From: Actinomycetota bacterium
Lineage (GTDB): Bacteria; Actinomycetota; AC-67
Assembly: GCA_040905475.1 (NCBI GenBank)
Contig: JBBDRM010000117.1
Coordinates: 5,309 to 69,308 of the forward strand
Direction of reading: 5' to 3'
Length of the DNA stretch: 64,000 nucleotides
Part shown: positions 42,387-50,630 of the stretch, in pieces
Layout: every line of letters begins with the position of its first letter
How positions within the stretch are numbered: position 1 is the stretch's first letter
The notes under the pieces: model-generated
Database searches by the model: none
What the model saw: the letters and a program-made list of their open reading frames with translations, nothing else
Told to the model about the DNA's origin: nothing
Program-made: the position numbers and the translations under genes

Positions 42387-42631
42387 GTCGATTGCGCCAT
42401 CTTCGACTCGACGAGCTTCACGATCGACGAGAGCGTCTCGAAATTGTCCGGGACGATCTCGTCGTCGACGATCTCGACACCGAATTCGCTCTCGATGAAC
42501 GTGACGATCGACAGCATCCCGAGCGAATCGATCACATGCGTCGAGATGAGTGGTGCATCAGTTCCGACGGCGTCCGCCGGAGCCTGGAGCTCGTCGACGA
42601 GGTAGGTGCGCAACTGCCCTTCGATGTCCAT
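42383..42631 (-). CDS. Free-standing acyl/peptidyl carrier protein
   Basis: The 82 aa protein has the helical carrier fold with the phosphopantetheine serine S36 in HVIDSLGMLSIVTFIESEFG, followed by VEIVDDEIVPDNFETLSSIV. It is the expected size and motif for a stand-alone carrier of the PltL/RedO type. The ATG at 42631 is chosen because AAGGAGAGG precedes it; a TTG one codon earlier is unlikely. It overlaps the methyltransferase by one base and the GT4 gene by four. No phosphopantetheinyl transferase gene is in the window. Confidence 0.9.
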   Translation of the reverse strand: MDIEGQLRTYLVDELQAPADAVGTDAPLISTHVIDSLGMLSIVTFIESEFGVEIVDDEIVPDNFETLSSIVKLVESKMAQST

Positions 42632-43650
42632 CAACCTCTCCTTCTTGAGGACTTCGCGGCCGGCTCGGCATGCTGCCGCCGGACGCGTCCCGACTCGGTG
42701 GGCGCTGTTGCCAGAGCGCCCCCGCGCCGGAACCAGATCACGGTCGTCTGATCGCGTAGCGTACGGTAGTGTGCCCCGACCGTCCGCTTGAGCAGGCGGC
42801 TCGGACGCTCCCAGGTCGGCATGTAGCGGTAGCGGAGACGGGCCGGGATCGGCACGTGCTCGAGCCCGACCCGCTCACCGAGCTTGATGATCGAGCGGTG
42901 CGTGAACGCGTTGATGTGCTGCAACGGGAACACGTCGTTCAGCGGGTTGCCCTTCTTGAGCCAGTCCCCCCGCTTCAGGTGACGCTTGACCCGCATCGAG
43001 TTCGGCACGCTGATCTTGAGGATCCCGCCCGGAGCAAGCACCTGCGAGAGCTGCACCGCGGTTTCGTACGGCTCGGGGAGATGCTCGAACACCTGCTCGG
43101 TGTTGATGAAGTCGAATGAGAGCTCATTCATCTTTTCGACGTCGATCACCTGTAGACCTTGCTCCGATGCGCGGGTGTTCCGCGAGGCTGCGGGCTCCAG
43201 GCCGTACACGTCGACCGCGAAGGCGCGAGCCATCTCGACCCAGAATCCCCAGCCCATCCCGTAGTCGAGGAAGCGCAAGCTCTCGGGCTCGCGCTTCATG
43301 AAGTCGAGCACGCCCATGATCTCGAGCGCGTAGCGGCCGCGGGCCCGGATGATGCCCTTCGAGCGACGGTCCCAAGCCTTGTCCGGATCCACCCAGCGCT
43401 CGTACGCGATCTCCGATAGGTACTCGTCGGGGATGTCGCGCTGGAAGATCAGGGCGCACGATCGGCATTCGAGCAGGACATACTCGGCGCCCTCGAGCAG
43501 ATCGAATTCGACCATCCCGCGAGGCGCCTGACGCTTCTCGAGCCACGACCTGATCGGAGGCTCGGTGTAGCTGCCGTGGAACAGCTCGCGATGGTCGACG
43601 GAGCCGCACACGGGGCAGCTCTTTCGCTCGACGAAGTGTGGATTACTCAC
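42631..43650 (-). CDS. Class I SAM methyltransferase with N-terminal zinc-ribbon-like motif
   Basis: The 339 aa protein begins RKSCPVCGSVDHRELFHGSY (C12, C15) with a second CRSC pair near 62-65, the layout of a zinc-binding N-terminus as in sugar C-methyltransferases. A SAM fold follows: FLDYGMGWGFWVEMARAFAV, VYGLEP, FDFINTEQVFEHLPEP and LAPGGILKISVPNSM. It could C- or O-methylate a sugar or the carrier-bound acyl group. The GTG at 43650 has AAGGAGG at ideal spacing. It is the first gene of the block that runs down to the carrier and GT4 genes. Confidence 0.85.
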   Translation of the reverse strand: MSNPHFVERKSCPVCGSVDHRELFHGSYTEPPIRSWLEKRQAPRGMVEFDLLEGAEYVLLECRSCALIFQRDIPDEYLSEIAYERWVDPDKAWDRRSKGIIRARGRYALEIMGVLDFMKREPESLRFLDYGMGWGFWVEMARAFAVDVYGLEPAASRNTRASEQGLQVIDVEKMNELSFDFINTEQVFEHLPEPYETAVQLSQVLAPGGILKISVPNSMRVKRHLKRGDWLKKGNPLNDVFPLQHINAFTHRSIIKLGERVGLEHVPIPARLRYRYMPTWERPSRLLKRTVGAHYRTLRDQTTVIWFRRGGALATAPTESGRVRRQHAEPAAKSSRRRG

Positions 43651-43724
43651 GGTTCCTCCTTCAAAAAGCCTGATCTTCGGCGGGGTCATCGTCCCGGGCG
43701 GCCGGCGACTTGGCGACCTACAAT

Positions 43725-45113
43725 ATGAGCTCCGAGCGGCCGGGACCCCGGTCCGTCGGTTCCAGACACGAAGGGGATGCTTTGCGCGCGAACCACCTGA
43801 GCGGTCCGGGTCCGGCGCCTCGCCGGCGTCGCCTGCGCCTTGTGCTTGCGTTGCTCGCATCGCTCGTCGTATGGGCTTCCGTCCCCTCACCGGGAAGCGC
43901 TGCGTCGTACGGAACCGGAACCTTCACGATCCTTTCGACGGGTGGGGGCGGCTGCCCCGACGGTTACAACTGCACCACGTTCCGGGTCACGTGCTCGCAG
44001 ACCAAGCAGGCGGCCGAGGGACGCCTGGCGACGCGAGCGGCATCGGGCACGCCGCGCGGGCTCGTCATGTTCTTCACCGTCACCGGCGGAACGTCGTGGA
44101 CCACCGTCAAAGCGTCCGCCGATTCCGCCCTCGATGATCTGCGCAGCGCGGGGTTCGAGATCGTCCAGGTCAAGTGGGACGAAGCCTGGCTCGACGCCGC
44201 TCCCGGCGAGACGGCGGCGGGACCGGCGAAGCTCGCCTGTCGCTCGGCCACGGTTATCAAGTGGGTGCACGGCCATCTGTACAACGGCTCGTCGCAGCCG
44301 ACGGGCAACTGTGGCTTCTGCGTCACCGGCGAGAGCGGGGGCGCCTCGCAGATCTCGTACTCGCTGTCGCACTACGGGCTGTCCGGGATCATCGATGCCG
44401 CGATCCCGGTTTCCGGTCCGCCCCACGCCGCGTTGGTGAAGGGGTGCACAGATGAGTTCCGGGAGTACACCTGGCCGTCTCACACGGCCAAGACCATGGA
44501 CAACTCCTATGGCTACTTCGGCGGAGGTGGCCCCTGCGAGCAGCACGACGCGAGCTACGTCGGCAAGTGGACCGCCGACGGCGTGGACACGGGCGGCTCG
44601 GACTACTCCTATCCGTCCACGCGGGTCACCTTCCTGTTGGGGACCGCCGACGGAACCGCGGCTCCGAGACACGGCCTCGACTACGCCGACAAGCTCGAGA
44701 ACTCCGGGACGCCGAACGTCAAGGTCAACATCATCGACGGCATGCCGCACTCCGCCTGGGATGCGCCCGTCGGGGTCGCGGCGGTGAAGGCTGCGATCAT
44801 GGGACAGTCGAACATCCCCGGAACCGTCCCCTCACTGCCGCAGGGATCCACCGGCTCCGGTGGCGGCCGGCGTCCGGGACGCGGCGGGAGCTCCACGTCC
44901 ACGCCCACCCCGACCCCGATCCCCTCGGTGACCTCGAGCCCGACCACGTCCGCCAGCCCGACGGATTCGGGCCTTGCGCTCCCGCCCTCGGATCAGCCCG
45001 AGGTGTTTCCGTGGCTGATCGCCGTCGCCGGCGGAGCCGCCGCGGCCGGACTCACATACTGGCTGTTGCGACGTCGGACCCGGCAGCCGCCGGATCCCGG
45101 CGAGCCCGCATAG
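43725..45113 (+). CDS. Exported alpha/beta-hydrolase-fold protein with C-terminal membrane anchor
   Basis: The 462 aa product has a signal or anchor segment (RRRRLRLVLALLASLVVWAS), a hydrolase core with the nucleophile elbow VTGESGGASQIS (Gly-Glu-Ser-Gly-Gly), and IDGMPHSAWDAPVG with a possible His. A Pro/Thr/Ser-rich linker (STSTPTPTPIPSVTSSPTTS) leads to a final membrane helix WLIAVAGGAAAAGLTYWLL and RRRTR, resembling a wall-anchor-like tail. It may process the surface polymer. The start at 43725 is uncertain: TTG at 43710 or 43781 are alternatives. It is divergent from the methyltransferase operon. Confidence 0.65.
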   Translation: MSSERPGPRSVGSRHEGDALRANHLSGPGPAPRRRRLRLVLALLASLVVWASVPSPGSAASYGTGTFTILSTGGGGCPDGYNCTTFRVTCSQTKQAAEGRLATRAASGTPRGLVMFFTVTGGTSWTTVKASADSALDDLRSAGFEIVQVKWDEAWLDAAPGETAAGPAKLACRSATVIKWVHGHLYNGSSQPTGNCGFCVTGESGGASQISYSLSHYGLSGIIDAAIPVSGPPHAALVKGCTDEFREYTWPSHTAKTMDNSYGYFGGGGPCEQHDASYVGKWTADGVDTGGSDYSYPSTRVTFLLGTADGTAAPRHGLDYADKLENSGTPNVKVNIIDGMPHSAWDAPVGVAAVKAAIMGQSNIPGTVPSLPQGSTGSGGGRRPGRGGSSTSTPTPTPIPSVTSSPTTSASPTDSGLALPPSDQPEVFPWLIAVAGGAAAAGLTYWLLRRRTRQPPDPGEPA

Positions 45114-45121
45114 GCCTTCGC

Positions 45122-46129
45122 TCAGCGAGGACCCTTCACGCGCTTTCGTCCGGTCAGCCGGTTCCGGCCGCGAGCCATGCGCCACCCGCGCCGGAAACCC
45201 TCAGACGCGATCCGCGCGCCGGTTCGAAGCTTCGCGTCGAGCGTGATCTCGGGGAAGGCTCGCTCGTAACCGAGCTCGGTGAGAAGCTCTCCCCCGATCG
45301 TCTCGAAGATCCGCACGTCGCCGGGTGCCATCTCCTGTCGCCAGTCGCGCAGCCCCTTCGTCGGCGGCAGCGCGAGGTTTCGATGATGGTTCGGCGTGTC
45401 CTTGCCGGCGTGGAGCTCGGCGGTGCGCTCGTAGTAGCGGAGCATCGACTCTTCGAACGGCACCTCGAGGAACGTACAGAGATCCCGCGTGACGGTCTCG
45501 GGGTCCTCGAGCAGCCTCTCGTAGTGAACCTCGCGGTACCGGCTCGGTCCCAAACGGGCGCCCTCGACCCTTCCGCTGCGCACGTGACGCTTCCAGCGCA
45601 ATGCGGCGGCCTCGACCGTGGACGGACCGAACGTCACGTTCAGGTAGGAGAGCGCGACGTCGCGCCCGTCGCGAAGGATGTGCACGAAGCGCGCGTCGGG
45701 GAATAGTTTGCCGAGGGTCCCGATCTCGCGGACGTGAACCGGCGACTTGTTGCCGTAGCGAGGTTTCCCCTCGCGGGTGGCGCTCAGTTGGAAGATCCGA
45801 CGGATGGCTTCCGCATAGTCCGCCGGGGGCCTGGCGCGCAGATCGTTCCGGATGTCCTCGATGCCGATCACCCAGCGCTTGAAGTCGTACTGGCTCGCCA
45901 GGTCGTCGACGAAAGCGTCGACGGCGAACCCATCCCGCTGCTCGTAGCGGGGTCGCCGGTCGGCGAGGTACAGGATGAAGTGCGTGTCGTAGGGGACGTT
46001 CATCTCGTGGTGGGAATCGAAGATCGCGCGCAGCAACGACGTGCCCGACCGGCCGCAGCCGACGAAGAACGGGAACGGCGGCAACGCGACCCCCGAGCCG
46101 GAGGCGACGGATGGGCTGGTGGTGGTCAT
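45122..46129 (-). CDS. PAPS-dependent sulfotransferase family protein
   Basis: The 335 aa protein has PFFVGCGRSGTSLLRAIFDS (PAPS loop, about 20-39) and FVHILRDGRDVALSYLNVTF (3'-phosphate). Near the C-terminus come NHHRNLALPPTKGLRDWRQE and FETIGGELLTELGYERAF, matching the large sulfotransferase 3 family. The ATG at 46129 has GGAG nearby and overlaps the GMC oxidoreductase stop by four bases. It ends the 55.8-45.1 kb operon, near the convergent end of the exported hydrolase gene. Confidence 0.87.
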   Translation of the reverse strand: MTTTSPSVASGSGVALPPFPFFVGCGRSGTSLLRAIFDSHHEMNVPYDTHFILYLADRRPRYEQRDGFAVDAFVDDLASQYDFKRWVIGIEDIRNDLRARPPADYAEAIRRIFQLSATREGKPRYGNKSPVHVREIGTLGKLFPDARFVHILRDGRDVALSYLNVTFGPSTVEAAALRWKRHVRSGRVEGARLGPSRYREVHYERLLEDPETVTRDLCTFLEVPFEESMLRYYERTAELHAGKDTPNHHRNLALPPTKGLRDWRQEMAPGDVRIFETIGGELLTELGYERAFPEITLDAKLRTGARIASEGFRRGWRMARGRNRLTGRKRVKGPR

Positions 46130-47730
46130 GCCGTTTTCTCCTGTGAGGCGCCGACCGCGCCGTCCACCGGTCGCGCCGTGATCGTGCTGCCGAGCTTCGA
46201 GCGCACGTGATCCGAAAGACGTGAAGCGAGGGCCATGATCGTCAGCGTCGGGTTCGCCGAGCCGCCGGTTGGGAAGACCGAGCTTCCGGCGACGTACAGA
46301 TTCTCGATGCCGTGAACGCGGCACGACCCGTCCACCACCGACGTCTTGGTGTTCGTCCCCATCCGCGTCGTGCCGATGTGGTGCGCCGCGTCGTTGGCCA
46401 CCGGCCACCCGTCCTCGGCATCGGAAAGCAGCGGCGTGCGGAGGCGGCCCATGCCGCGCCGGCGAAGCGCCCCGTCGAGCGTCTCGTGCAGGACCCGAAG
46501 GCTCCGGCGGTCGCGCTCCGAGAGCGTCCAGGCAACGCGGGCGAGGGGGTTCCCGAACTGGTCTCGTCGCTCCGACAGGGTCACCGCGTTCGTGTAGCGC
46601 GGCTCCTGCTCCATGAAGTTCTCGATCGCGAGCGTCTGGACGCTGCCGCGCCCGTAGCGCTTGAACGCGAAGTAACGCGCCACGTCCGGGACGCCGGTGA
46701 CGAGCGAACGAAGGAGCGACCGGTCGCGCAGCGCCGCAGCGCGCCGCCGGTAGAGGTTCCGTATCGCCGCGACCGCTGCCCCGCCGTAGATCGGGTTCAG
46801 GTTCACGTACGAGTTCAGCACCTGCCTCTCGGCCTGCTCCGCCGGCGAGAAGCCGACGCCCAGTCGGAACCGGACGGCGCCCGATCGCTTGCCGGACCAG
46901 TACGCGGGCGACAGAGCCGACAGGGCCGGCGACGCCTCGACGATCCCCGAGGGGCCGCGGGGATGATCCATGTAGTAGCGGCCGACGAGGCCCCCGTCGT
47001 TCCCGACACCCGCCGGGGTTCGCGACCTCGAGGCGAGGAGCAGCCGGGCGTTCTCGATCCCACCGCACGCGAGGATCACGATCGCCGGACGGATCGAGAA
47101 TCTCCGGCCGTTCACGGTCGCCACGGCGAGCCGGTCCACGCGACCGTTCTCGTCCAGGCAAACCTCGGTGATGTTCGCGTGCAGCAAGGTCGAGACGTTG
47201 GACGCACCGGCGATGGAGCGACGATAGTGCGCGCCGAAGTTCAGCGCGTCCCGCGTCCAGAAGAACGCCTTGTGCTCGAGGCCGTCGCCGACGAGCCTCG
47301 GACGCCTGCCGCCGAACGCGGTCGCGGCATCGAACCGAGTCAGATCCGGGATCCTCAGCAGATCGCACGCGCGTCGGTAAAAGGGAAGCAGGTCGGAGCG
47401 GCTCACCGGCCACCCGGACCCCGGGAGCCAATCGCGGGCGACGAAGTCCGATTCGTCGAGGAGCGCGACCTTCCCCCACCACGAGTTGGTCGTTCCGCCG
47501 AAGCGCCGCTCGCGAGATGTGACGGGTACCGCCATGTCGGTGGACTCGAACTCGTTCAGCGCCTCGGTGGCCGGCTCCGGCTTGAGCCCGCCCGCCTCGA
47601 CGACGAGCACTCGGCGGCCCGTGCTTCTTAGCTCGGCCGCGCAGGTCACGCCGGCCGCTCCGGTTCCGACGATGCAGACATCGGTTTCGAGGACCGCCCC
47701 GTCCTCGACCGTGCGCGCGTCGCGGAACAC
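46126..47730 (-). CDS. GMC-family FAD-dependent oxidoreductase
   Basis: The 534 aa protein has the N-terminal FAD motif TDVCIVGTGAAGVTCAAELR and the GMC segments FGGTTNSWWGKV, ACGGIENARLLLAS and AAHHIGTTRMGTN. The C-terminal signature is NLYVAGSSVFPTGGSANPTL. Members oxidise alcohols of sugars or sterols, often with a Gfo/Idh/MocA partner, and such a gene lies directly upstream. The GTG at 47730 starts two bases after the stop of that gene. The substrate is probably an NDP-sugar or glycan hydroxyl. Confidence 0.88.
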   Translation of the reverse strand: MFRDARTVEDGAVLETDVCIVGTGAAGVTCAAELRSTGRRVLVVEAGGLKPEPATEALNEFESTDMAVPVTSRERRFGGTTNSWWGKVALLDESDFVARDWLPGSGWPVSRSDLLPFYRRACDLLRIPDLTRFDAATAFGGRRPRLVGDGLEHKAFFWTRDALNFGAHYRRSIAGASNVSTLLHANITEVCLDENGRVDRLAVATVNGRRFSIRPAIVILACGGIENARLLLASRSRTPAGVGNDGGLVGRYYMDHPRGPSGIVEASPALSALSPAYWSGKRSGAVRFRLGVGFSPAEQAERQVLNSYVNLNPIYGGAAVAAIRNLYRRRAAALRDRSLLRSLVTGVPDVARYFAFKRYGRGSVQTLAIENFMEQEPRYTNAVTLSERRDQFGNPLARVAWTLSERDRRSLRVLHETLDGALRRRGMGRLRTPLLSDAEDGWPVANDAAHHIGTTRMGTNTKTSVVDGSCRVHGIENLYVAGSSVFPTGGSANPTLTIMALASRLSDHVRSKLGSTITARPVDGAVGASQEKTA

Positions 47731-47732
47731 GG

Positions 47733-48803
47733 CTACGCGCTCCCGCGGCGACGGCGGACCCGAGCGGCGGCGCGGAGAGCCCCGCCGAACAGCGAGCGCC
47801 GCCCGGGAAGCCTGATGTCGAAGAACGCCGGAAGTCGCTCCGCCAGCCGCATGCACTGGTGATCGTAGATCGCGTCCCACGGATCGTAGGAGACTCCCGA
47901 GCGCTCGTCGTGCACGCCCGCGAGAAGCTCCATGACCGCGCGGATCTTGAACTGGTTGTCGAGCGTCGGTTCGGGGATCCCCGTTCGAGGAACGTTATCG
48001 AAGAAGCGCTGATCGAGCTCGGAGCCGACCTGCTCTCCCCGCACCGTGAGACCTCGATAGATCCCATCCTCCACCAGATAGCCGATCTCGATGGCGTCGG
48101 AACGCTCGGTCCGGTAGTCCACGATCGCGCCTCGCTCCCCAACCACCAACACCCGGCCGTTCCCGTGGATGTGGGGCTGCACCACGCTCGCCCGCACCCC
48201 GCCGGCGAAGCGGAAGCGGGTCTCGCTCCATCTCGGGTTCCAGCGGCTCATCGTGATCCGGGACGGCTTCCGCATCCCGGTGAGATATCGCATCGATGCC
48301 AGCGCGTGGTTGCGCCATCCGCTGTGGAACAGCTGCACCGACCGCACCTTGCCGACGGCCCCTTCGTCGATCAGCCGCTTCGCGGCGGCGATCGGCGGAA
48401 GCGCGATCGAGTCTTCCGTACACACCACGCGGCGGAAGCGCTCGAACCACCGCGTCGCACCCAGATCGCCTGGGTCGAGCACCGGCGTATCGAGCATCAG
48501 CGCCATGTGGCCGGTGTCGAAGCGGGAGAGTTTCCGGAGCACCGAGGGTACCGACGCGCGCGTGACGGCGACCATCACCGTGTCGATCGAAGAGAGATCG
48601 TAGGCGTCCGGCCCGGTCTCGGTCTGAACGGTGAACTCCCCGCCGTAGAACGAGATCTTCCGGCTCGAGCGCGCCCAGACCCCGGCGATCTCGGCGGAGT
48701 CGCCGAGACCGAGCAATGCCGGAACGATCGTTTCCTCGACCCGCTTCCCGGCGCCGACGACCAGCACACGGCGAGGATCCGCCTGCGATCCCACGACGGT
48801 CAC
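47733..48803 (-). CDS. Gfo/Idh/MocA-type oxidoreductase
   Basis: The 356 aa protein has an N-terminal Rossmann-like start (RRVLVVGAGKRVEETIVPAL), TVMVAVTRASVPSVLRKL, EDSIALPPIAAAKRLIDEGA and VGKVRSVQLFHSGWRNHALA. That is the Gfo/Idh/MocA scheme, though the canonical EKP motif is replaced (MLDTPVLDPGDL). It may use NAD(P) to oxidise or reduce a sugar hydroxyl, or it may be a non-catalytic relative. The GTG at 48803 overlaps the sulfotransferase stop by four bases (GTGA). Confidence 0.75.
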   Translation of the reverse strand: MTVVGSQADPRRVLVVGAGKRVEETIVPALLGLGDSAEIAGVWARSSRKISFYGGEFTVQTETGPDAYDLSSIDTVMVAVTRASVPSVLRKLSRFDTGHMALMLDTPVLDPGDLGATRWFERFRRVVCTEDSIALPPIAAAKRLIDEGAVGKVRSVQLFHSGWRNHALASMRYLTGMRKPSRITMSRWNPRWSETRFRFAGGVRASVVQPHIHGNGRVLVVGERGAIVDYRTERSDAIEIGYLVEDGIYRGLTVRGEQVGSELDQRFFDNVPRTGIPEPTLDNQFKIRAVMELLAGVHDERSGVSYDPWDAIYDHQCMRLAERLPAFFDIRLPGRRSLFGGALRAAARVRRRRGSA

Positions 48804-49681
48804 TCCGCCCCGGCTTGACGCGCCGCGCGCGATGTCCCGGTGCGGCCCCAGCCGATGAGCTCACGCCCAAGCCAGGCGGCCAGAGCGCGGTTGTCCTCGG
48901 CGAACCGCTCGTCGAGCTCGCGGCGGACGTCCTCATCCATGGGCGGATAACGGACGTCCTTGCGATTGAAGCGGCGCGCCACGCGGCGGAGCGGATCGGG
49001 CAGCGCGCGGGAAACCTTCGCGAGAGCCTTCGAGCGATACTCGGCGTGGCTGTTGAGCGCGTGCTCCGCGTTCGTGGGCACGAACGTCTCGTCGATACCG
49101 AGGAAGCGGAAGAGCGATCGATACGTCTCGGCCGGCGTCCGGTTCAGGTCCTCGAGGAGCAGGACGTGCAAGGCGTCGCGCGGGAACAGCTCGCATACCC
49201 GGAGCAGCTGCGACAGGTAGCGTCCGCGCTCCACGTAGTCGAATGTCCGCCGGTCGGGCGTGTTCGCAGGACGGCCGGCCTCGGCGGCGAGCGCTTCGCG
49301 GAACGGCAGCGGCTCGAAGCCGAGCATCCGGTTGTACCAGTAGTGCGAGTACGCACGAGAGGCGGGATCCCGCAGCACGGCGATCAGCCTCGTCCCGGGA
49401 ACGGTTGCCGCGAGTCGCTCCATCGCATCCCGGTAGACGATGTAGATCGGTGTCGCCTCACCCAAGACCGCGCCGGGTTCGGCACTTCGGAACTGCTCGC
49501 GGTACCAGTCCGTGCCACGATCGAATTTCCAATCGAAGAAATGCAGCTCCTTCTTCGCGGGCATGAACACGCCGGGGTGGGCGCCGACGGCACGCGCAAG
49601 CGTCGTGGAGCCGGCCCGCATCGCGCCGATGATGACGAAGTCGGGCAGCCGCCCCGAATTCGACGCCGACCCGCTTGCCAT
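48800..49681 (-). CDS. PAPS-dependent sulfotransferase family protein
   Basis: The 293 aa protein begins VIIGAMRAGSTTLARAVGAH (PAPS loop), then KKELHFFDWKFDRGTDWYRE, LIAVLRDPASRAYSHYWYNR, and ends AAWLGRELIGWGRTG, closely parallel to the protein at 18207 (LAAWLGRDLSIW). This pair may sulfate similar positions. The ATG at 49681 is preceded by GGAGGCG. It lies 19 bases after the hydrolase gene and overlaps the next gene. Confidence 0.88.
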   Translation of the reverse strand: MASGSASNSGRLPDFVIIGAMRAGSTTLARAVGAHPGVFMPAKKELHFFDWKFDRGTDWYREQFRSAEPGAVLGEATPIYIVYRDAMERLAATVPGTRLIAVLRDPASRAYSHYWYNRMLGFEPLPFREALAAEAGRPANTPDRRTFDYVERGRYLSQLLRVCELFPRDALHVLLLEDLNRTPAETYRSLFRFLGIDETFVPTNAEHALNSHAEYRSKALAKVSRALPDPLRRVARRFNRKDVRYPPMDEDVRRELDERFAEDNRALAAWLGRELIGWGRTGTSRAARQAGAE

Positions 49682-49700
49682 CACGCCTCCCGCCGATCCC

Positions 49701-50630
49701 TTACTCCGTCGCCGGCTGAACCGCGGCCAGCTTCGGCGATGCCGGGACCACGACGCGGTCGAGCCACTTCTCGATGAGATCCATGGTCTCTTCTTGCGTC
49801 TGGATGTTGGGGAAGCCGTGCGCCATCCGCTCGTAACGATGGAGTTGGATCTGTTCCTCCCCACGCTTCAGCAGCTTCCCGAGCTTCCCGGCGCGCGCTC
49901 GGTCGAAGTCACTGGCGAGACACTCGGTCCCGAACGCGATCAAGATCGGGATGCGGCGATCGATGACGCCCGAGAGGAACTTCATGTAGGACGGGCTCGC
50001 CTGGCCCCACGGCAGGTCCGCTTCGCCGGCGGTCTTGCGCTTGAGCTTGGCGCGGATGATGTGCAGATAGCGCCGACGGTGCCGAGGGATGAAGATCCCC
50101 CGCAGGACCGTCTTCCGTGCGGCGCGCTTCACGAACTTCCCCGCCGTCAGCTCCGAGCGGTTCTTTACCGCGAGCTCGAAGTGGTTGTAGTCCATCACCG
50201 GAACCACCATGAGCCCGAGGCCCAGGAGTTCGGGGATCTCCGGGGTCGTAGCCAGGCAGGTGCGGCCGCCGAAGCAGTGCCCGAGCAGGACGAACTTGTC
50301 TTGTCCCTGCTCGCGAAGCCAGCCCATCGCCGCGCGGAGATCCTGCACCCAGGGCCGGCCCAGCTTGCTCTCTTCGAAGTCGCCGGTGCTCTCTCCGACG
50401 CCGTGGAAGTCCATGCGGAACACGTGATAGCCCTGGGCCGCGAGCCGCCGCGCGAGCTTCACAGACAAACGGTTCCGCGTGATCGAGAGGCTGAAGACGC
50501 CGCCGAGCAGCAGGACAACACAGACCCCGTTGGGCTTCACGCTCGGGCGGGTCATGATTCCGAAGATGCTGTTTCCTTCGGCGGGGATGAAGACGGGGAT
50601 CTCGTCGTAGGTCGTGGCTTGCGTCGTCAT
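49701..50630 (-). CDS. Alpha/beta-hydrolase-fold protein with a Cys nucleophile elbow (exosortase-locus hydrolase type)
   Basis: The 309 aa protein has the hydrolase pattern VVLLLGGVFSLSITRNRLSV, HVFRMDFHGVGESTGDFEES and the elbow VLLGHCFGGRTC (G117-H-C119-F-G-G), and a late YERMAHGFPN that offers the His. The nucleophile is Cys, not Ser, as in dienelactone-hydrolase-like and some exosortase-associated hydrolases or acyltransferases. It could transfer or release an acyl group made by the carrier module. It overlaps the next hydrolase gene by four bases (ATGA, AGGAGGGGAG upstream). Confidence 0.75.
   Translation of the reverse strand: MTTQATTYDEIPVFIPAEGNSIFGIMTRPSVKPNGVCVVLLLGGVFSLSITRNRLSVKLARRLAAQGYHVFRMDFHGVGESTGDFEESKLGRPWVQDLRAAMGWLREQGQDKFVLLGHCFGGRTCLATTPEIPELLGLGLMVVPVMDYNHFELAVKNRSELTAGKFVKRAARKTVLRGIFIPRHRRRYLHIIRAKLKRKTAGEADLPWGQASPSYMKFLSGVIDRRIPILIAFGTECLASDFDRARAGKLGKLLKRGEEQIQLHRYERMAHGFPNIQTQEETMDLIEKWLDRVVVPASPKLAAVQPATE

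Noticed and set aside
45122-48142. A 1006-codon minus-strand frame
   Set aside because: Only the part from 46129 downwards is a sulfotransferase; the rest overlaps the GMC and Gfo/Idh/MocA genes in the wrong frame.
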